From contig VGLU01000001.1 in NCBI GenBank assembly GCA_016882195.1, positions 166,001-226,297 on the forward strand: a DNA stretch of 60,297 nt, written 5' to 3'. The position numbers and the translations under genes are program-made. This stretch comes from Thermoproteota archaeon (GTDB lineage Archaea; Thermoproteota; Methanomethylicia; Methanomethylicales; Methanomethylicaceae). Below are positions 44,450 to 53,010 of this stretch, piece after piece; position 1 is the stretch's first letter, and each line of letters starts with the position of its first letter. The notes below the pieces were generated by a model, which saw nothing but the letters and a program-made list of their open reading frames with translations, made no database searches and had not been told where the DNA came from.

Positions 44450-44713
44450 CTAAATGGGCTGCAGTTTGTCGTCTACATAGATTTCAAGGGTGCATACGAT
44501 ACCTTCCTTCAGTACAACCTTCAGAGAATGCTTCTCCTGCTCCCCTACCTCCAATTGAACCGATCTGGAAGGGTTGGCAACGTTGGTGTTGCAGATTAGA
44601 TTACCATCAACAGACACCTTTACGTTTTCAGACAGCGAGCAGGCAGTTATGCTGACGGCGTGTTTCTCCTTTTCGCCTACTTGAAGTGAGACGTTTACCA
44701 TACGTATCGCCAC
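44450..44713 (-). CDS. Small beta-repeat protein
   Basis: 87 residues made of two similar halves: SLQVGEKEKHAVSITACSL with KVSVDGNLI, and QLEVGEQEKHSLKVVLKEG with EIYVDDKLQPI. Both halves look like beta-strand repeats. The function is unknown and no signal peptide is visible. The start could also be the second Met, four codons in. Confidence 0.65.
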   Translation of the reverse strand: MAIRMVNVSLQVGEKEKHAVSITACSLSENVKVSVDGNLICNTNVANPSRSVQLEVGEQEKHSLKVVLKEGIVCTLEIYVDDKLQPI

Positions 44714-44768
44714 TAAAGTTTGGCAATCGGCTTTATTTAAGCTTATAAGAACTGAACCCTAGGTTCTG

Positions 44769-45401
44769 CTATTTAAAAGCGCTTTGAGGGACTTTTGGCA
44801 CCAAGAACCGTTTCGCAAGCCCGAATCCGAAGACGATGATCCACGCAACCGCCAAGTCGATCACGCCCTGCGTCACGTTCATGCCAGAGACGAAGCTCAC
44901 GAAGCCCCACATGGAGCCGAAGAAGAAGGACTGGATCACCTGCTCCACTGGCATGGCGAAGAAGAGCGGGATCGCCCAATAGTAGTTGAGGAATACTGCT
45001 ACGACGCACCTCGCTAGTAGGGCCAGGGCGCCCGCGGGGGCGAACCTGGCGACAGAGCGGTAGGTCAGCGCAAGGTTGCTCCTATCCCTAAGGGGGGTTA
45101 GCTGGAGGGCACCGAGGACCAGCACCATGGATATCGTTGTTGAGAACTTCATCACGGCTCCCACAAAGCTGGCATATCCGATGACCATGAGTATGGCGAA
45201 GAGCCCGACCCCGGTGAGAAGGGCGTACCGGATCCCCAGTATGAAGAACACGATCATGACCGGAAGGGCAACGAAGTCTATGGACATCCCCCAAGGCGCC
45301 CTCAGGGGGAGTGCCCTGTTTATGAGCTCGAATACGGCTGTCAGCGCCAGCATGGACGCCACGACGGATATCTTGAAGGCTCTGGACTCCACCCGCGCCA
45401 T
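44769..45401 (-). CDS. ECF-type S component membrane protein
   Basis: About 210 residues from the ATG at 45401, with six likely membrane helices. The N-terminal helix (ISVVASMLALTAVFELINR) and LPVMIVFFILGIRYALLTG are like substrate-binding S proteins of energy-coupling-factor vitamin transporters (RibU-like). The vitamin cannot be told. No ECF ATPase or T component is nearby, which fits group II ECF systems that share a module. Confidence 0.75.
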   Translation of the reverse strand: MARVESRAFKISVVASMLALTAVFELINRALPLRAPWGMSIDFVALPVMIVFFILGIRYALLTGVGLFAILMVIGYASFVGAVMKFSTTISMVLVLGALQLTPLRDRSNLALTYRSVARFAPAGALALLARCVVAVFLNYYWAIPLFFAMPVEQVIQSFFFGSMWGFVSFVSGMNVTQGVIDLAVAWIIVFGFGLAKRFLVPKVPQSAFK

Positions 45402-45499
45402 GGAAACCACGAATAAGCATAGACGCGGGTACTAAAATTTAAGAGTATCTACTTATTTGTGAGTATGTTGCGGATTCTTTGCCAAGAGATCAGGCATGA

Positions 45500-46252
45500 T
45501 CAGCCATAGCCGGAGGGATGACCCCTCTTGACATTTACTTTACCGAACGGACAGACCTTGATGCACATGCCACAGATGTGGGCGGCGTGCTCCACCATAT
45601 GGTGCTTTTTGGCAAGCAGCTCCTTATTCTTGCTGAGCCTCTCGTAGCACTTGTTGGCGTCTAAGATCTCCTCCCTGCTGACGGGGCGAACCTCGAAGTT
45701 GGAGTACCTGAGCGCCTTCGATGGGCAGGACAGGACGCAGAGCCTGCACTCGCCGCACCTGTTGTCCATGGGCTTGCCCGGCTTGAGGGGCATGTCCGTG
45801 AGAGCCGTGGCCAGCCTGATCCTCGAGCCGTACGTCGGGTTTATGAGCAGCCCGTTCCGCCCTATCCAGCCCAGCCCCGCGGCCCAGGCGAAGGGCTTGT
45901 GGGAGACGTGTCCTAGATGATTCTTCTGGTCGACTCTCATGCTGGCTGGGACCGCGAGGGCGCGGTAACCTTTGCCAGAGATCTTTCCGGCGACCTTGAG
46001 GGTTATGCTGTCGAGGGCGAGGTTTGCTGTCCTGTAGGCGTGTGCGTAGAGCATTCCCGGATCCTCCGCGGTTATCATCTCGATGGCGCAACTGGGCAGT
46101 GCGATCGCCACGGAGACGGCGTACCTGAAGTTCTTAAGAGAGAGGCCGCCATACGTATCAACGTTTTTGAGCAGATGCAGGTCGGCAATGCCGGCGAGGC
46201 TGGTCCCTGCGTAACGAGCAAACGATAAGATCTCCTTTGTTTGCTTCTCCAT
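45500..46252 (-). CDS. QueG-like 4Fe-4S reductase
   Basis: About 250 residues from the ATG at 46252; TTG at 46264 with GGTGG upstream is possible. AWAAGLGWIGRNGLLINPTYG is the QueG-family core, and the C-terminus has two 4Fe-4S motifs: CGECRLCVLSCP and CGMCIKVCP. QueG itself is a cobalamin-dependent epoxyqueuosine reductase. Archaea use archaeosine instead, so this homolog probably has another redox role. Confidence 0.83.
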   Translation of the reverse strand: MEKQTKEILSFARYAGTSLAGIADLHLLKNVDTYGGLSLKNFRYAVSVAIALPSCAIEMITAEDPGMLYAHAYRTANLALDSITLKVAGKISGKGYRALAVPASMRVDQKNHLGHVSHKPFAWAAGLGWIGRNGLLINPTYGSRIRLATALTDMPLKPGKPMDNRCGECRLCVLSCPSKALRYSNFEVRPVSREEILDANKCYERLSKNKELLAKKHHMVEHAAHICGMCIKVCPFGKVNVKRGHPSGYG

Positions 46253-46366
46253 CTCATTGGGCAAGAAAGCCACCAGTATAAGGATGTTGAAGCGAATATA
46301 AAAGCTACAATTAAGCGGCCTGCGACATAAGAGATAGATATTGGTTCTATCCAATTTTGAGCGTGG

Positions 46367-46681
46367 GTGGGTATTTTGATAATTGTGGAGTTTTCTATCG
46401 TCCCCCTGGGAACTGGAGGCACGAGCATGAGCGACTACGTCTCAAAGGCTTGCAGGGAGGTAGAGAAGTCGGGCGTCCGCTATATGATAACACCGATGGG
46501 AACGATCATAGAAACAAATACTGTCGACAAGGCGTTTGAGGTAATAAAAAAGGCGCACGAGGCGGTGATCAAAGCAGGAGCCGCCAGAGTGAGCACCAGC
46601 ATCAAGATTGACGACAGGAGGGACAAGGAGAGGAGGATGGAGGACAAGGTCAAGGCAGTAAAGGTCAAAACGAGTCAGTAG
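46367..46681 (+). CDS. Thiamine-binding-like protein, MTH1187/YkoF family
   Basis: 104 residues. VEFSIVPLGTGGTSMSDYVSKA and YMITPMGTIIETN are the family signatures (DUF77). These proteins form ferredoxin-like tetramers and may bind thiamine or its parts. GTG start at 46367. Its stop overlaps that of the convergent tupC by 7 bases. The S component at 44769 could share its ligand, but this is a guess. Confidence 0.88.
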   Translation: MGILIIVEFSIVPLGTGGTSMSDYVSKACREVEKSGVRYMITPMGTIIETNTVDKAFEVIKKAHEAVIKAGAARVSTSIKIDDRRDKERRMEDKVKAVKVKTSQ

Positions 46682-47397
46682 ACCATCTCTCCCCTGATAA
46701 AAGAGAGTGTCTTGCTGTCCCGAGGGCTCGCGAAGAAGGCGGCGGAGTCGCTGAACTCCACGAGCTCGCCCTCGAGCAGGAAGGCAACGTTCTTGGCAAG
46801 CCTCTTCGCTTGGAATATGTTGTGGGTGATCACTATCACCGTGGTTCCCTGTTCCCTGTTTGATCTCTGCAGCACCTCCTCGATTATCGAGACATTGTAG
46901 GGATCGAGGTTTGCGGTTGGCTCATCCAAAAGGAGGAGGTCAGGGTCGTACACCAAAGCTCTCGCTAGCGCCACCCTCTGGGCTTCCCCGCCGGAGAGGG
47001 TCAGCGCGTTTCTCCCCCGAAGGTCGTGGAGGCGGAGGAGCTTCAGCATCTCCTCCACCTTCTTCTTTATTGTCTCGCCCTCTTCCCCGCGGAACTTCAG
47101 GCTGTACGCGATGTTGTTGAAGACCGTGGTGTTGAAGAGAACGGGGTTCTGAAAGACCATCCCAATCATCTTCCGGTGAAGAAAGGGCTCACCAGAGATC
47201 TTCTTGCCCTTGAGGAGCACCTCTCCAGAGTCAGCTTTCTCCAACCCGTCGATGATCCTGAGAAGCGTCGTCTTGCCGGAGCCGCTGGGACCAACCACGG
47301 AGAGGAGGTCCCCGCCCTCGATTTCGAAGGTCACGTCCTTTAGGGCATGTTTCCCATCGTAGCTCTTGCTTATCGATCGGCACTCAAGGAAGGACAA
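46675..47397 (-). CDS. tupC: Tungstate ABC transporter ATPase
   Basis: 240 residues. Walker A is GPSGSGKTTLL (about 35-45), the signature LSGGEAQRVALARAL (about 135-149) and Walker B LLLLDEPTANLD. It powers uptake of the oxyanion bound by TupA. It is the last gene of tupABC, 17 bases after tupB. The assignment to tungstate rests on the sequence of all three proteins, the TupR regulator and the AOR gene in the window. Confidence 0.9.
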   Translation of the reverse strand: MSFLECRSISKSYDGKHALKDVTFEIEGGDLLSVVGPSGSGKTTLLRIIDGLEKADSGEVLLKGKKISGEPFLHRKMIGMVFQNPVLFNTTVFNNIAYSLKFRGEEGETIKKKVEEMLKLLRLHDLRGRNALTLSGGEAQRVALARALVYDPDLLLLDEPTANLDPYNVSIIEEVLQRSNREQGTTVIVITHNIFQAKRLAKNVAFLLEGELVEFSDSAAFFASPRDSKTLSFIRGEMVY

Positions 47398-47414
47398 TCT
47401 ATCCCCTCCGCATC

Positions 47415-48131
47415 TTATGTGGTCCTCCTTACCCTCGACCGCATCTGCAGGTACGTAAGGAAGAGGTTCACGCCGAAGGCTATCAGAAGCAGTATTATCC
47501 CCAGCGCGATGGCGGTCGCGAACTCACCCATATTTGTGTAGAGCATTATGGCAGTGGTGAGTGCGCGGGTGTAGCCGAGGAGGTTCCCGCCCACCATCAT
47601 TATGGCACCCACTTCGGAGATTGCTGCACCGAAGGCTGCTATTATTGCGGTTATTAGCCCGAGCTTGCTCTCATTTAGGAGGACCCTCGCCTCCCATGAA
47701 GGGGGTGCCGACAGGGACACCAGCGTCTCCTTCAGCTTCGGGTTCAGGCTCAGGACGGAGGATATAGTGATCCCGCACACCACTGGGAAGGTGAGTATCA
47801 TCTGGGCAATTATCATGGCCTCCGGCGTGTATAGGAGCCTCAGGAAGCCGAGCGGGCCGGACACCGAGAGGAATAGGTAGACGACAAGGCCGACCACCAC
47901 GGGGGGCAGGCCCATCAGGGTGTTGATGACGGTGGTGACAACGGACCTCCCTCGAAAGTCCTTCCTCGCCACCAGGAAGCCGATGGGGATGCCGAAGGCT
48001 GCGCCCAGCAGGGTCGCGGCCAGCGAGACCCTCAGCGACAGGAGGGTAATCTCGAGTATCCCCTGGTCGCCGGAGAGGAGGATCTGGAGGGCCCTTGCGA
48101 AGCCCTCGGCTATTACCTCGAAGCCGTCCAA
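47415..48131 (-). CDS. tupB: Tungstate ABC transporter permease
   Basis: 238 residues with about five to six membrane helices. The EAA loop, which contacts the ATPase, is around AAFGAAISEVGAIMMVGGNLLG (about 175-196). It starts 7 bases after tupA. TupB proteins have this length and the ISEVGA motif. Confidence 0.9.
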   Translation of the reverse strand: MDGFEVIAEGFARALQILLSGDQGILEITLLSLRVSLAATLLGAAFGIPIGFLVARKDFRGRSVVTTVINTLMGLPPVVVGLVVYLFLSVSGPLGFLRLLYTPEAMIIAQMILTFPVVCGITISSVLSLNPKLKETLVSLSAPPSWEARVLLNESKLGLITAIIAAFGAAISEVGAIMMVGGNLLGYTRALTTAIMLYTNMGEFATAIALGIILLLIAFGVNLFLTYLQMRSRVRRTT

Positions 48132-48138
48132 CTTATCA

Positions 48139-49080
48139 CTACTCCAAACCTTTCGACTTTAGCAGAGAGTTGAGGTAGGTCACGGTGGCATTCTCTGAAG
48201 GCAGACCGATCGACTCCGGATTGCCGTAGACGGGGAAGAAGAGCTGCCTGCCGTCCACCGTGAAGTTGCCGATCAGCGACTGCCCCTGCCTGCTCACCAT
48301 GAAGAGGAGGAAGTTCGTGGCGAGGTCAGAGTTGATGTTTGGGTGCTTGGTGGAGTTGAGGAGTATTATGCTGTACGGGTTCAGGAGCGAGGTATCGTTC
48401 TCGCAGAGTACTACAAGGGAGAGGGTGGCGTTCATCGTCGACCGGAGCTTGTAGAAGGATCCCCGATCGCTTATGGTGTAGCCGCCCCTCTCGTTGGCGA
48501 CCCTTATCGTCGGCGCCATTCCGGACCCTGTGGATACGTACCATGTGCCGCTGGCGGATACGCCCGCGTCCGCCCACAACCTCTTCTCGAGGGCTTCTGT
48601 GCCGGAGTTGTCGCCCCTGGAGACGAAGGCCGCGTTGCCGTCGGCTCCTGCTCGGGCGATCCTGATCATCGCCTCCGTGGCGTTCGTCCCCCTCGCGCCT
48701 GCGGGATCGTTTGGAGGCCCTACTATCACGAAGTCGTTGTACATCACCGTCACCCTGAGCGTGCCGTTGCCGGACGAGACGAAGGCCTCCTCCCTTGCCC
48801 TGTCGTGGACCAGCAGGACGTCGGCGTCGCCCCTTGAAGCTACTTCTAACGCCTGCCCTGTGCCGAGGTAGAGCCATGTCATGTTCGCACCGAACCTGTT
48901 GTCGAAGTAGGGCTTGAGGTGGTCCAAGAGGCCGGTGTCTGCGGTGCTGGTGGTCGTCGCGATTACGAGCCTCTGGGGGGCGGCTGGCTTGTTTACGTAA
49001 AAGATCGCCAGGATTGCGGCTATTACCACGATTGCCACCACGACAAGAACCGAGATTCTGCTGTCTTTCAGCGAGGGCAC
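48139..49080 (-). CDS. tupA: Tungstate-binding protein TupA
   Basis: About 313 residues from the GTG at 49080 with GGTGAG upstream; a longer frame to 49296 would run through the regulatory palindrome and into tupR. An N-terminal membrane anchor (about 9-30, ISVLVVVAIVVIAAILAIFYV) places it on the outer face. The binding protein has LVIATTTSTADTGLLD, AFVSRGDNSGTEALEKRLW and YTISDRGSFY, the TupA pocket segments for the oxyanion. Confidence 0.92.
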   Translation of the reverse strand: MPSLKDSRISVLVVVAIVVIAAILAIFYVNKPAAPQRLVIATTTSTADTGLLDHLKPYFDNRFGANMTWLYLGTGQALEVASRGDADVLLVHDRAREEAFVSSGNGTLRVTVMYNDFVIVGPPNDPAGARGTNATEAMIRIARAGADGNAAFVSRGDNSGTEALEKRLWADAGVSASGTWYVSTGSGMAPTIRVANERGGYTISDRGSFYKLRSTMNATLSLVVLCENDTSLLNPYSIILLNSTKHPNINSDLATNFLLFMVSRQGQSLIGNFTVDGRQLFFPVYGNPESIGLPSENATVTYLNSLLKSKGLE

Positions 49081-49095
49081 GCGCTCACCGCCTGT

Positions 49096-49119
49096 CGTTA
49101 TATTTTTATGAATATAACG
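49096..49119. promoter_or_regulatory. ModE-like operator between tupA and tupR
   Basis: CGTTATATT-N6-AATATAACG has perfect 9-base arms, close to the ModE box known from bacteria (CGTTATAT half-site). It lies in the 75-base gap between the divergent tupA and tupR genes and overlaps the likely tupA promoter. Confidence 0.8.
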
Positions 49120-49155
49120 GTCATCTTTAAATAAGTTACGGTAGAGTTTAAAATC

Positions 49156-50196
49156 ATGAAGCCCGGCTTTACGGTCTGGCTGGAGGAGGACGGGAGATAC
49201 ATTCTGGGAGAGAAGGAGGCCAGCATACTTGAAGGAATTAAAAAGTTCGGGTCCTTCATGGCGACGGCGAAGTCCCTCGGAATGACCTACGCTCACGTCT
49301 GGATCGTTGTGGACGAGCTCTCCAAGAGGGTTGGTGAGCCAGTGGTTAGGGCACAGAGGGGCGGCGAGACCGGAGGGGGCGCGGTCCTCACGGACGCCGG
49401 GAACCGTTTTTTGGAGGAGTACAAGGCTCTGGAGGAGAAGGTCTCCAACTTCCTCGGTTCAAAAAAGGAGTTCATCTTCATCGAGTTCAAGAGACCAGAC
49501 CTCGCCATCATCGGAAGTAGCTGCGTCGGTGTCAAGGTACTTGCTGAGATGGTGAAGGGCCTCTCGACGGAGGTTGTGGAGGTGGGCTCGAGCGCGGGGA
49601 TAACGGCGGTAATGCTGGGGGAGGCTGACGTGGCAGGCATCCACCTCTTCGACGAGGAAAGTAAGACATACAACGTTCCGTTCGTTAGGAGGGCGTGGCC
49701 TAGCGGGATGGCGGTGTTGATCAGGGGGTACACCAGGGAGCAGGGGCTGATGATGAAGAGGGGGAACCCGAAACATATTAGATCAATAGAGGACCTGCGG
49801 CACAGGGGCGTGCGTCTAATCAACAGAAACTTGGGCTCCGGCACGAGGGAGCTTTTGGATAGGCTGCTGAGGGAGCACAGGATAGCGCCCAAGGATGTCA
49901 AGGGCTACGACTTCGAGGTTAGGACCCACGAGGAGGTGGCGAGGGCGGTCGAGGAGGGAAGGGCAGATGTGGGGCTGGGCCTCAGGGCAACGGCCTCAGT
50001 TTTAGGCCTTGACTTCGTGAAGGTCTGCGAAGAGAGCTTCGACTTTGTCGTAGAGAGGAGGAGGCTAGGGAAGTCGTCTGTCAGGGCCTTTATTGAGGCG
50101 CTCAAGTCTCCAAGGTTTGGAAGGGAGCTGGAGGGCAGGGCGCCGGGGATAAACACCCTTCCCGATACCGGAAAGGTACTAGATTATGGGAAGTAG
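49156..50196 (+). CDS. TupR/ModE-like regulator with binding-protein domain
   Basis: 346 residues. The N-terminal ModE-type winged helix (about 15-90; EKEASILEGIKKFGSFMATAKSLGMTYAHVW) should bind the palindrome upstream. The rest is a periplasmic-binding-protein-like sensor (about 110-330; GSSAGITAVMLGEADVAGIHL, INRNLGSGTRELLDRLL), related to the oxyanion-binding TupA. It probably senses tungstate or molybdate and controls tupABC. The 3' end overlaps the convergent gene by 13 bases. Confidence 0.9.
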   Translation: MKPGFTVWLEEDGRYILGEKEASILEGIKKFGSFMATAKSLGMTYAHVWIVVDELSKRVGEPVVRAQRGGETGGGAVLTDAGNRFLEEYKALEEKVSNFLGSKKEFIFIEFKRPDLAIIGSSCVGVKVLAEMVKGLSTEVVEVGSSAGITAVMLGEADVAGIHLFDEESKTYNVPFVRRAWPSGMAVLIRGYTREQGLMMKRGNPKHIRSIEDLRHRGVRLINRNLGSGTRELLDRLLREHRIAPKDVKGYDFEVRTHEEVARAVEEGRADVGLGLRATASVLGLDFVKVCEESFDFVVERRRLGKSSVRAFIEALKSPRFGRELEGRAPGINTLPDTGKVLDYGK

Positions 50197-50762
50197 CCCA
50201 CAACGAATGGTGTTACGTAGGTCTCCATGATAGCGGCCGCGAGCAGCATCATTGCTGATATGATATAGAGCCTCCATGCCCACATAAACGCCTGGCCCAT
50301 GGAGTATGGCTTGTGCTCCCAGACGCTGATAGCCTTCCTGATAGCCGCCAGACCGAAGCGCAACCCGCCGGCGCAGGCGAAGACCAGCGCGGGCAGTTCG
50401 AATATACCGTGGGGAGCAAGTGCCGCTACGGCGACGACCAGAGAGATCTGGTTGGTCAGGGCAGATCCCACCATCCCCACCATGAACCCGTTCAGCAGGA
50501 GGATGCCCGCCGGAACTACCAGAAGGACTGGGGCGAGGAGGAAGGCGAGCGAGGCGGTCAGGGTGTTCTTTGATACGAGAAAGAGGACTGTGAGCGCATC
50601 ATACGGCTTGTAGAACTGCACGTACTGCCCGATGCCCCTCAGAAACGGGTTGTCGGATATCGGGCCGCTGGTCTGGGGGATCAAGGCGCCCATCCACATG
50701 CCGAAAATCATCATCAGAGAAGCAGCCAATAAGTACACTCTATTCTCTTTGAGTAGCCCCAT
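50184..50762 (-). CDS. SpoIIM (DUF95)-family membrane protein
   Basis: 192 residues with about five membrane helices. APHGIFELPALVFACAGGLRFG (about 115-136) is the signature of the stage II sporulation protein M family. In archaea its members have no sporulation role, and their function is not settled. It ends opposite the tupR 3' end and follows the GNAT gene closely. Confidence 0.87.
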   Translation of the reverse strand: MGLLKENRVYLLAASLMMIFGMWMGALIPQTSGPISDNPFLRGIGQYVQFYKPYDALTVLFLVSKNTLTASLAFLLAPVLLVVPAGILLLNGFMVGMVGSALTNQISLVVAVAALAPHGIFELPALVFACAGGLRFGLAAIRKAISVWEHKPYSMGQAFMWAWRLYIISAMMLLAAAIMETYVTPFVVGYFP

Positions 50763-50771
50763 TCGAGACCA

Positions 50772-51044
50772 TCAGCCTTTGTAGAGCATATTGCCATATT
50801 CTGGGTGCCTCTTAAAATACTCGACTGCGAAGGTGCATACGGGCACGATAAGAAGGCCGTGCTCCCTGGCGTACTTCATGGAGGCCTTCACGAGCTCGCC
50901 TCCTACCCCCCTCCCCCTGTACTCCTCTGGAGTGTAAGTGGAGTCTAGGTACATCCTGTTCCCCTCTATGTGGAACATGATGTTGGCGCTTGCCCTCTCG
51001 TCGAGCTTTATGACGATCGCATTGTCCTTGACCTTAACCTCCAT
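50772..51044 (-). CDS. Small GNAT acetyltransferase-like protein
   Basis: 90 residues from the ATG at 51044. YRGRGVGGELVKASMKYAREHGL and PVCTFAVEYFKRHPEYGNM are the YjdJ-type small acetyltransferase domain, with acetyl-CoA bound at RGRGVG. It lies 9 bases upstream of the SpoIIM-family gene on the same strand. Substrate unknown. Confidence 0.85.
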   Translation of the reverse strand: MEVKVKDNAIVIKLDERASANIMFHIEGNRMYLDSTYTPEEYRGRGVGGELVKASMKYAREHGLLIVPVCTFAVEYFKRHPEYGNMLYKG

Positions 51045-51198
51045 AAAAGCGCCCTCAGAACTATATATGGCACGTTTATTTATTTCGTTTAGGATCAAGG
51101 TGGGTTGCCTAAAAGGTTTAGAATAGAAGATGCCTTCGAATATGATGATTATTAAGGAAGAAGAGACAGTAGAGATCTAAAAAGCACGAGGGGTCTAC

Positions 51199-52173
51199 AT
51201 GAGTGGCAGACATTCCGGTTCCAAGATCGGTAAAAGGAGAGAGATCAGGGATTCACTCATCGCAGACAAGGTGAAGGATCTCTTTGTGGACGGGAGGATG
51301 GACATAGTGACCCTGGTTCAAGGGTTTAGCAAGATGGGGGGGTTCATGGCTCCTCACCTAGCCAAGGCCTCTGAGATCCTTAAGGAGATGACCGCGGGCG
51401 GCACCACGGTATTCCTCTCGTTCACAGGGAACGTCGTCTCCACGGGGCTCCGCGGAGTGATAGCGCAGATGGTGAGGAAGGGGCTGGTGAACGCGATCGT
51501 TACCACCTGCGGCGCGCTCGACCACGACTTGGCGAGGGCGTACGGAGGCAGATATTCCTGTGGGGAGTTCGAGTACGACGACGTTATGCTGAACGAGCTC
51601 GAGATCCACAGGCTCGGGAATGTCCTAATCCCACTCGAGGACTACGGACCGCTAATCGAGAAGGTGATGAGGAGGGAACTGCCGGAGATAATGAGGGGGA
51701 GGGACTCGATCAGCCCGAGCGAGCTTGCCAGTGAGTTCGGAGGCAGGATAAAGGACGAGAACTCCATACTGAGGGCGGCCTGCGAGATGAAGGTCCCCGT
51801 TTATGTCCCGGGGATTATAGACGGATCGTTCGGCACGAACCTCTTCTTCTACGCCCAGACCAACAAGATCAGGCTGGACCTCTTCAAGGACATGAACTCG
51901 ATCCTGAACACTGTTTACGACTCTAGGAAGACCGGCGGCGTGATAATCGGTGGCGGGATAAGCAAGCATCACGTGATATGGTGGAACCAGTTCAAGGAAG
52001 GACTTGACTACTGCGTCTACCTCACCACAGCGCAGGAGTACGATGGGAGCCTCTCCGGGGCGCTGCCGAGGGAGGCGATCTCCTGGGGGAAGGTGAAGCC
52101 AAAGGCGAGGCACGTGGCGGTCATCGGGGACGTCACGATAACGCTCCCCCTAATAGTGGGGGCGGTGCTGTAG
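51199..52173 (+). CDS. Deoxyhypusine synthase
   Basis: Transfers the aminobutyl group of spermidine to a lysine of translation factor aIF5A. 324 residues. NAD-binding FLSFTGNVVSTGLRG (about 72-86) is near the middle, TTCGALDHDLAR follows, and the catalytic lysine is in GGGISKHHVIWWN (about 252-264). Length and motifs are standard. The start is ATG. It is followed 11 bases later by the primase-like gene. Confidence 0.95.
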   Translation: MSGRHSGSKIGKRREIRDSLIADKVKDLFVDGRMDIVTLVQGFSKMGGFMAPHLAKASEILKEMTAGGTTVFLSFTGNVVSTGLRGVIAQMVRKGLVNAIVTTCGALDHDLARAYGGRYSCGEFEYDDVMLNELEIHRLGNVLIPLEDYGPLIEKVMRRELPEIMRGRDSISPSELASEFGGRIKDENSILRAACEMKVPVYVPGIIDGSFGTNLFFYAQTNKIRLDLFKDMNSILNTVYDSRKTGGVIIGGGISKHHVIWWNQFKEGLDYCVYLTTAQEYDGSLSGALPREAISWGKVKPKARHVAVIGDVTITLPLIVGAVL

Positions 52174-52184
52174 GCGGTGTAAAA

Positions 52185-53006
52185 ATGACGAAACTGAGAC
52201 ACTGCTACCCGCTCAACTTCAGGCCGGCAAAGGTCTTCGAGAGGCGCAGGTACTACTCACGGCTGGACTTTGGTCTCATGGAGAGGTGGTTCAAGGAGAA
52301 GCCGGAGGAGCTGAGGAGACCACTCTTCCACCTCGATGTGGGGAACGAGACGAGGTACTACAAGAGGGAGTATCAGGGCAAGCTGGGAAAGCTCCTCTAC
52401 TTCGACGTCAAAGACTTCCAGGAACTTAGGGAGATGGTCCTTGAGTATCTGCCGGAGGACCTCTACTACGACAGGAACGTCTACAAGAACCCCTCCAAGT
52501 GCGCCGACTGCGACAGGAGGGGAAAGGGGTGCCTATCCTGCAACGAGGTTCTGGGTCAGGAGCTGATGTTCGACATCGACCCGGAGAACATAGACTGCCC
52601 CAACTGCGGCTCCCTGGACGACAGGGTCAAGGGCGCCTCAATGTTCAAGTTCTGCTACATCTGCTTCAACCGGGCGAAAGACCAGACGGTAGAACTCTAC
52701 AAGTGGCTGGAATCGAAGGGTTATGGGAGGCTCTCCACGGTCTACTCTGGGAGGGGCTTCCACATATACGTGGAGGACGAGGGGGCCTACAAGATGAACT
52801 ACGCCGAGAGGAAGAGGCTTGCAGGGGAGGTCAAGAAGAAGGGAATCGCGATAGACCCGTGGGTTACTGAGGGGGGATCAAGGCTCGCCAGGGTGCCGTA
52901 CTCCCTGAACGGGCTGGTAAGCAGGGTTTGCTACCCGATAGAGATAGGAGAGCTTAAGAAGCTCGACTTCTGGCGGTCCCGCCCCTTCGTGCCAGACTTC
53001 ATCTAA
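52185..53006 (+). CDS. Compact archaeo-eukaryotic primase-like protein
   Basis: 273 residues, shorter than most archaeal PriS (about 330-400). The catalytic AEP residues are visible: D130 and D132 (MFDIDPEN), S188-x4-H193 (SGRGFHIY), D224 (IAIDPWV), and the basic RLARVPYSLNG. Two zinc-like Cys sets lie before and inside the core (CADC and CLSC at about 106-119; CPNC and CYIC at about 138-160). It could be the cell's PriS in a reduced form or a separate repair or priming protein. No PriL gene is adjacent. Confidence 0.83.
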   Translation: MTKLRHCYPLNFRPAKVFERRRYYSRLDFGLMERWFKEKPEELRRPLFHLDVGNETRYYKREYQGKLGKLLYFDVKDFQELREMVLEYLPEDLYYDRNVYKNPSKCADCDRRGKGCLSCNEVLGQELMFDIDPENIDCPNCGSLDDRVKGASMFKFCYICFNRAKDQTVELYKWLESKGYGRLSTVYSGRGFHIYVEDEGAYKMNYAERKRLAGEVKKKGIAIDPWVTEGGSRLARVPYSLNGLVSRVCYPIEIGELKKLDFWRSRPFVPDFI

Positions 53007-53010
53007 TTGA

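Noticed and set aside
49081-49296. N-terminal extension of tupA
   Set aside because: It would run through the ModE-like palindrome and into tupR; the GTG at 49080 is followed by the membrane anchor.
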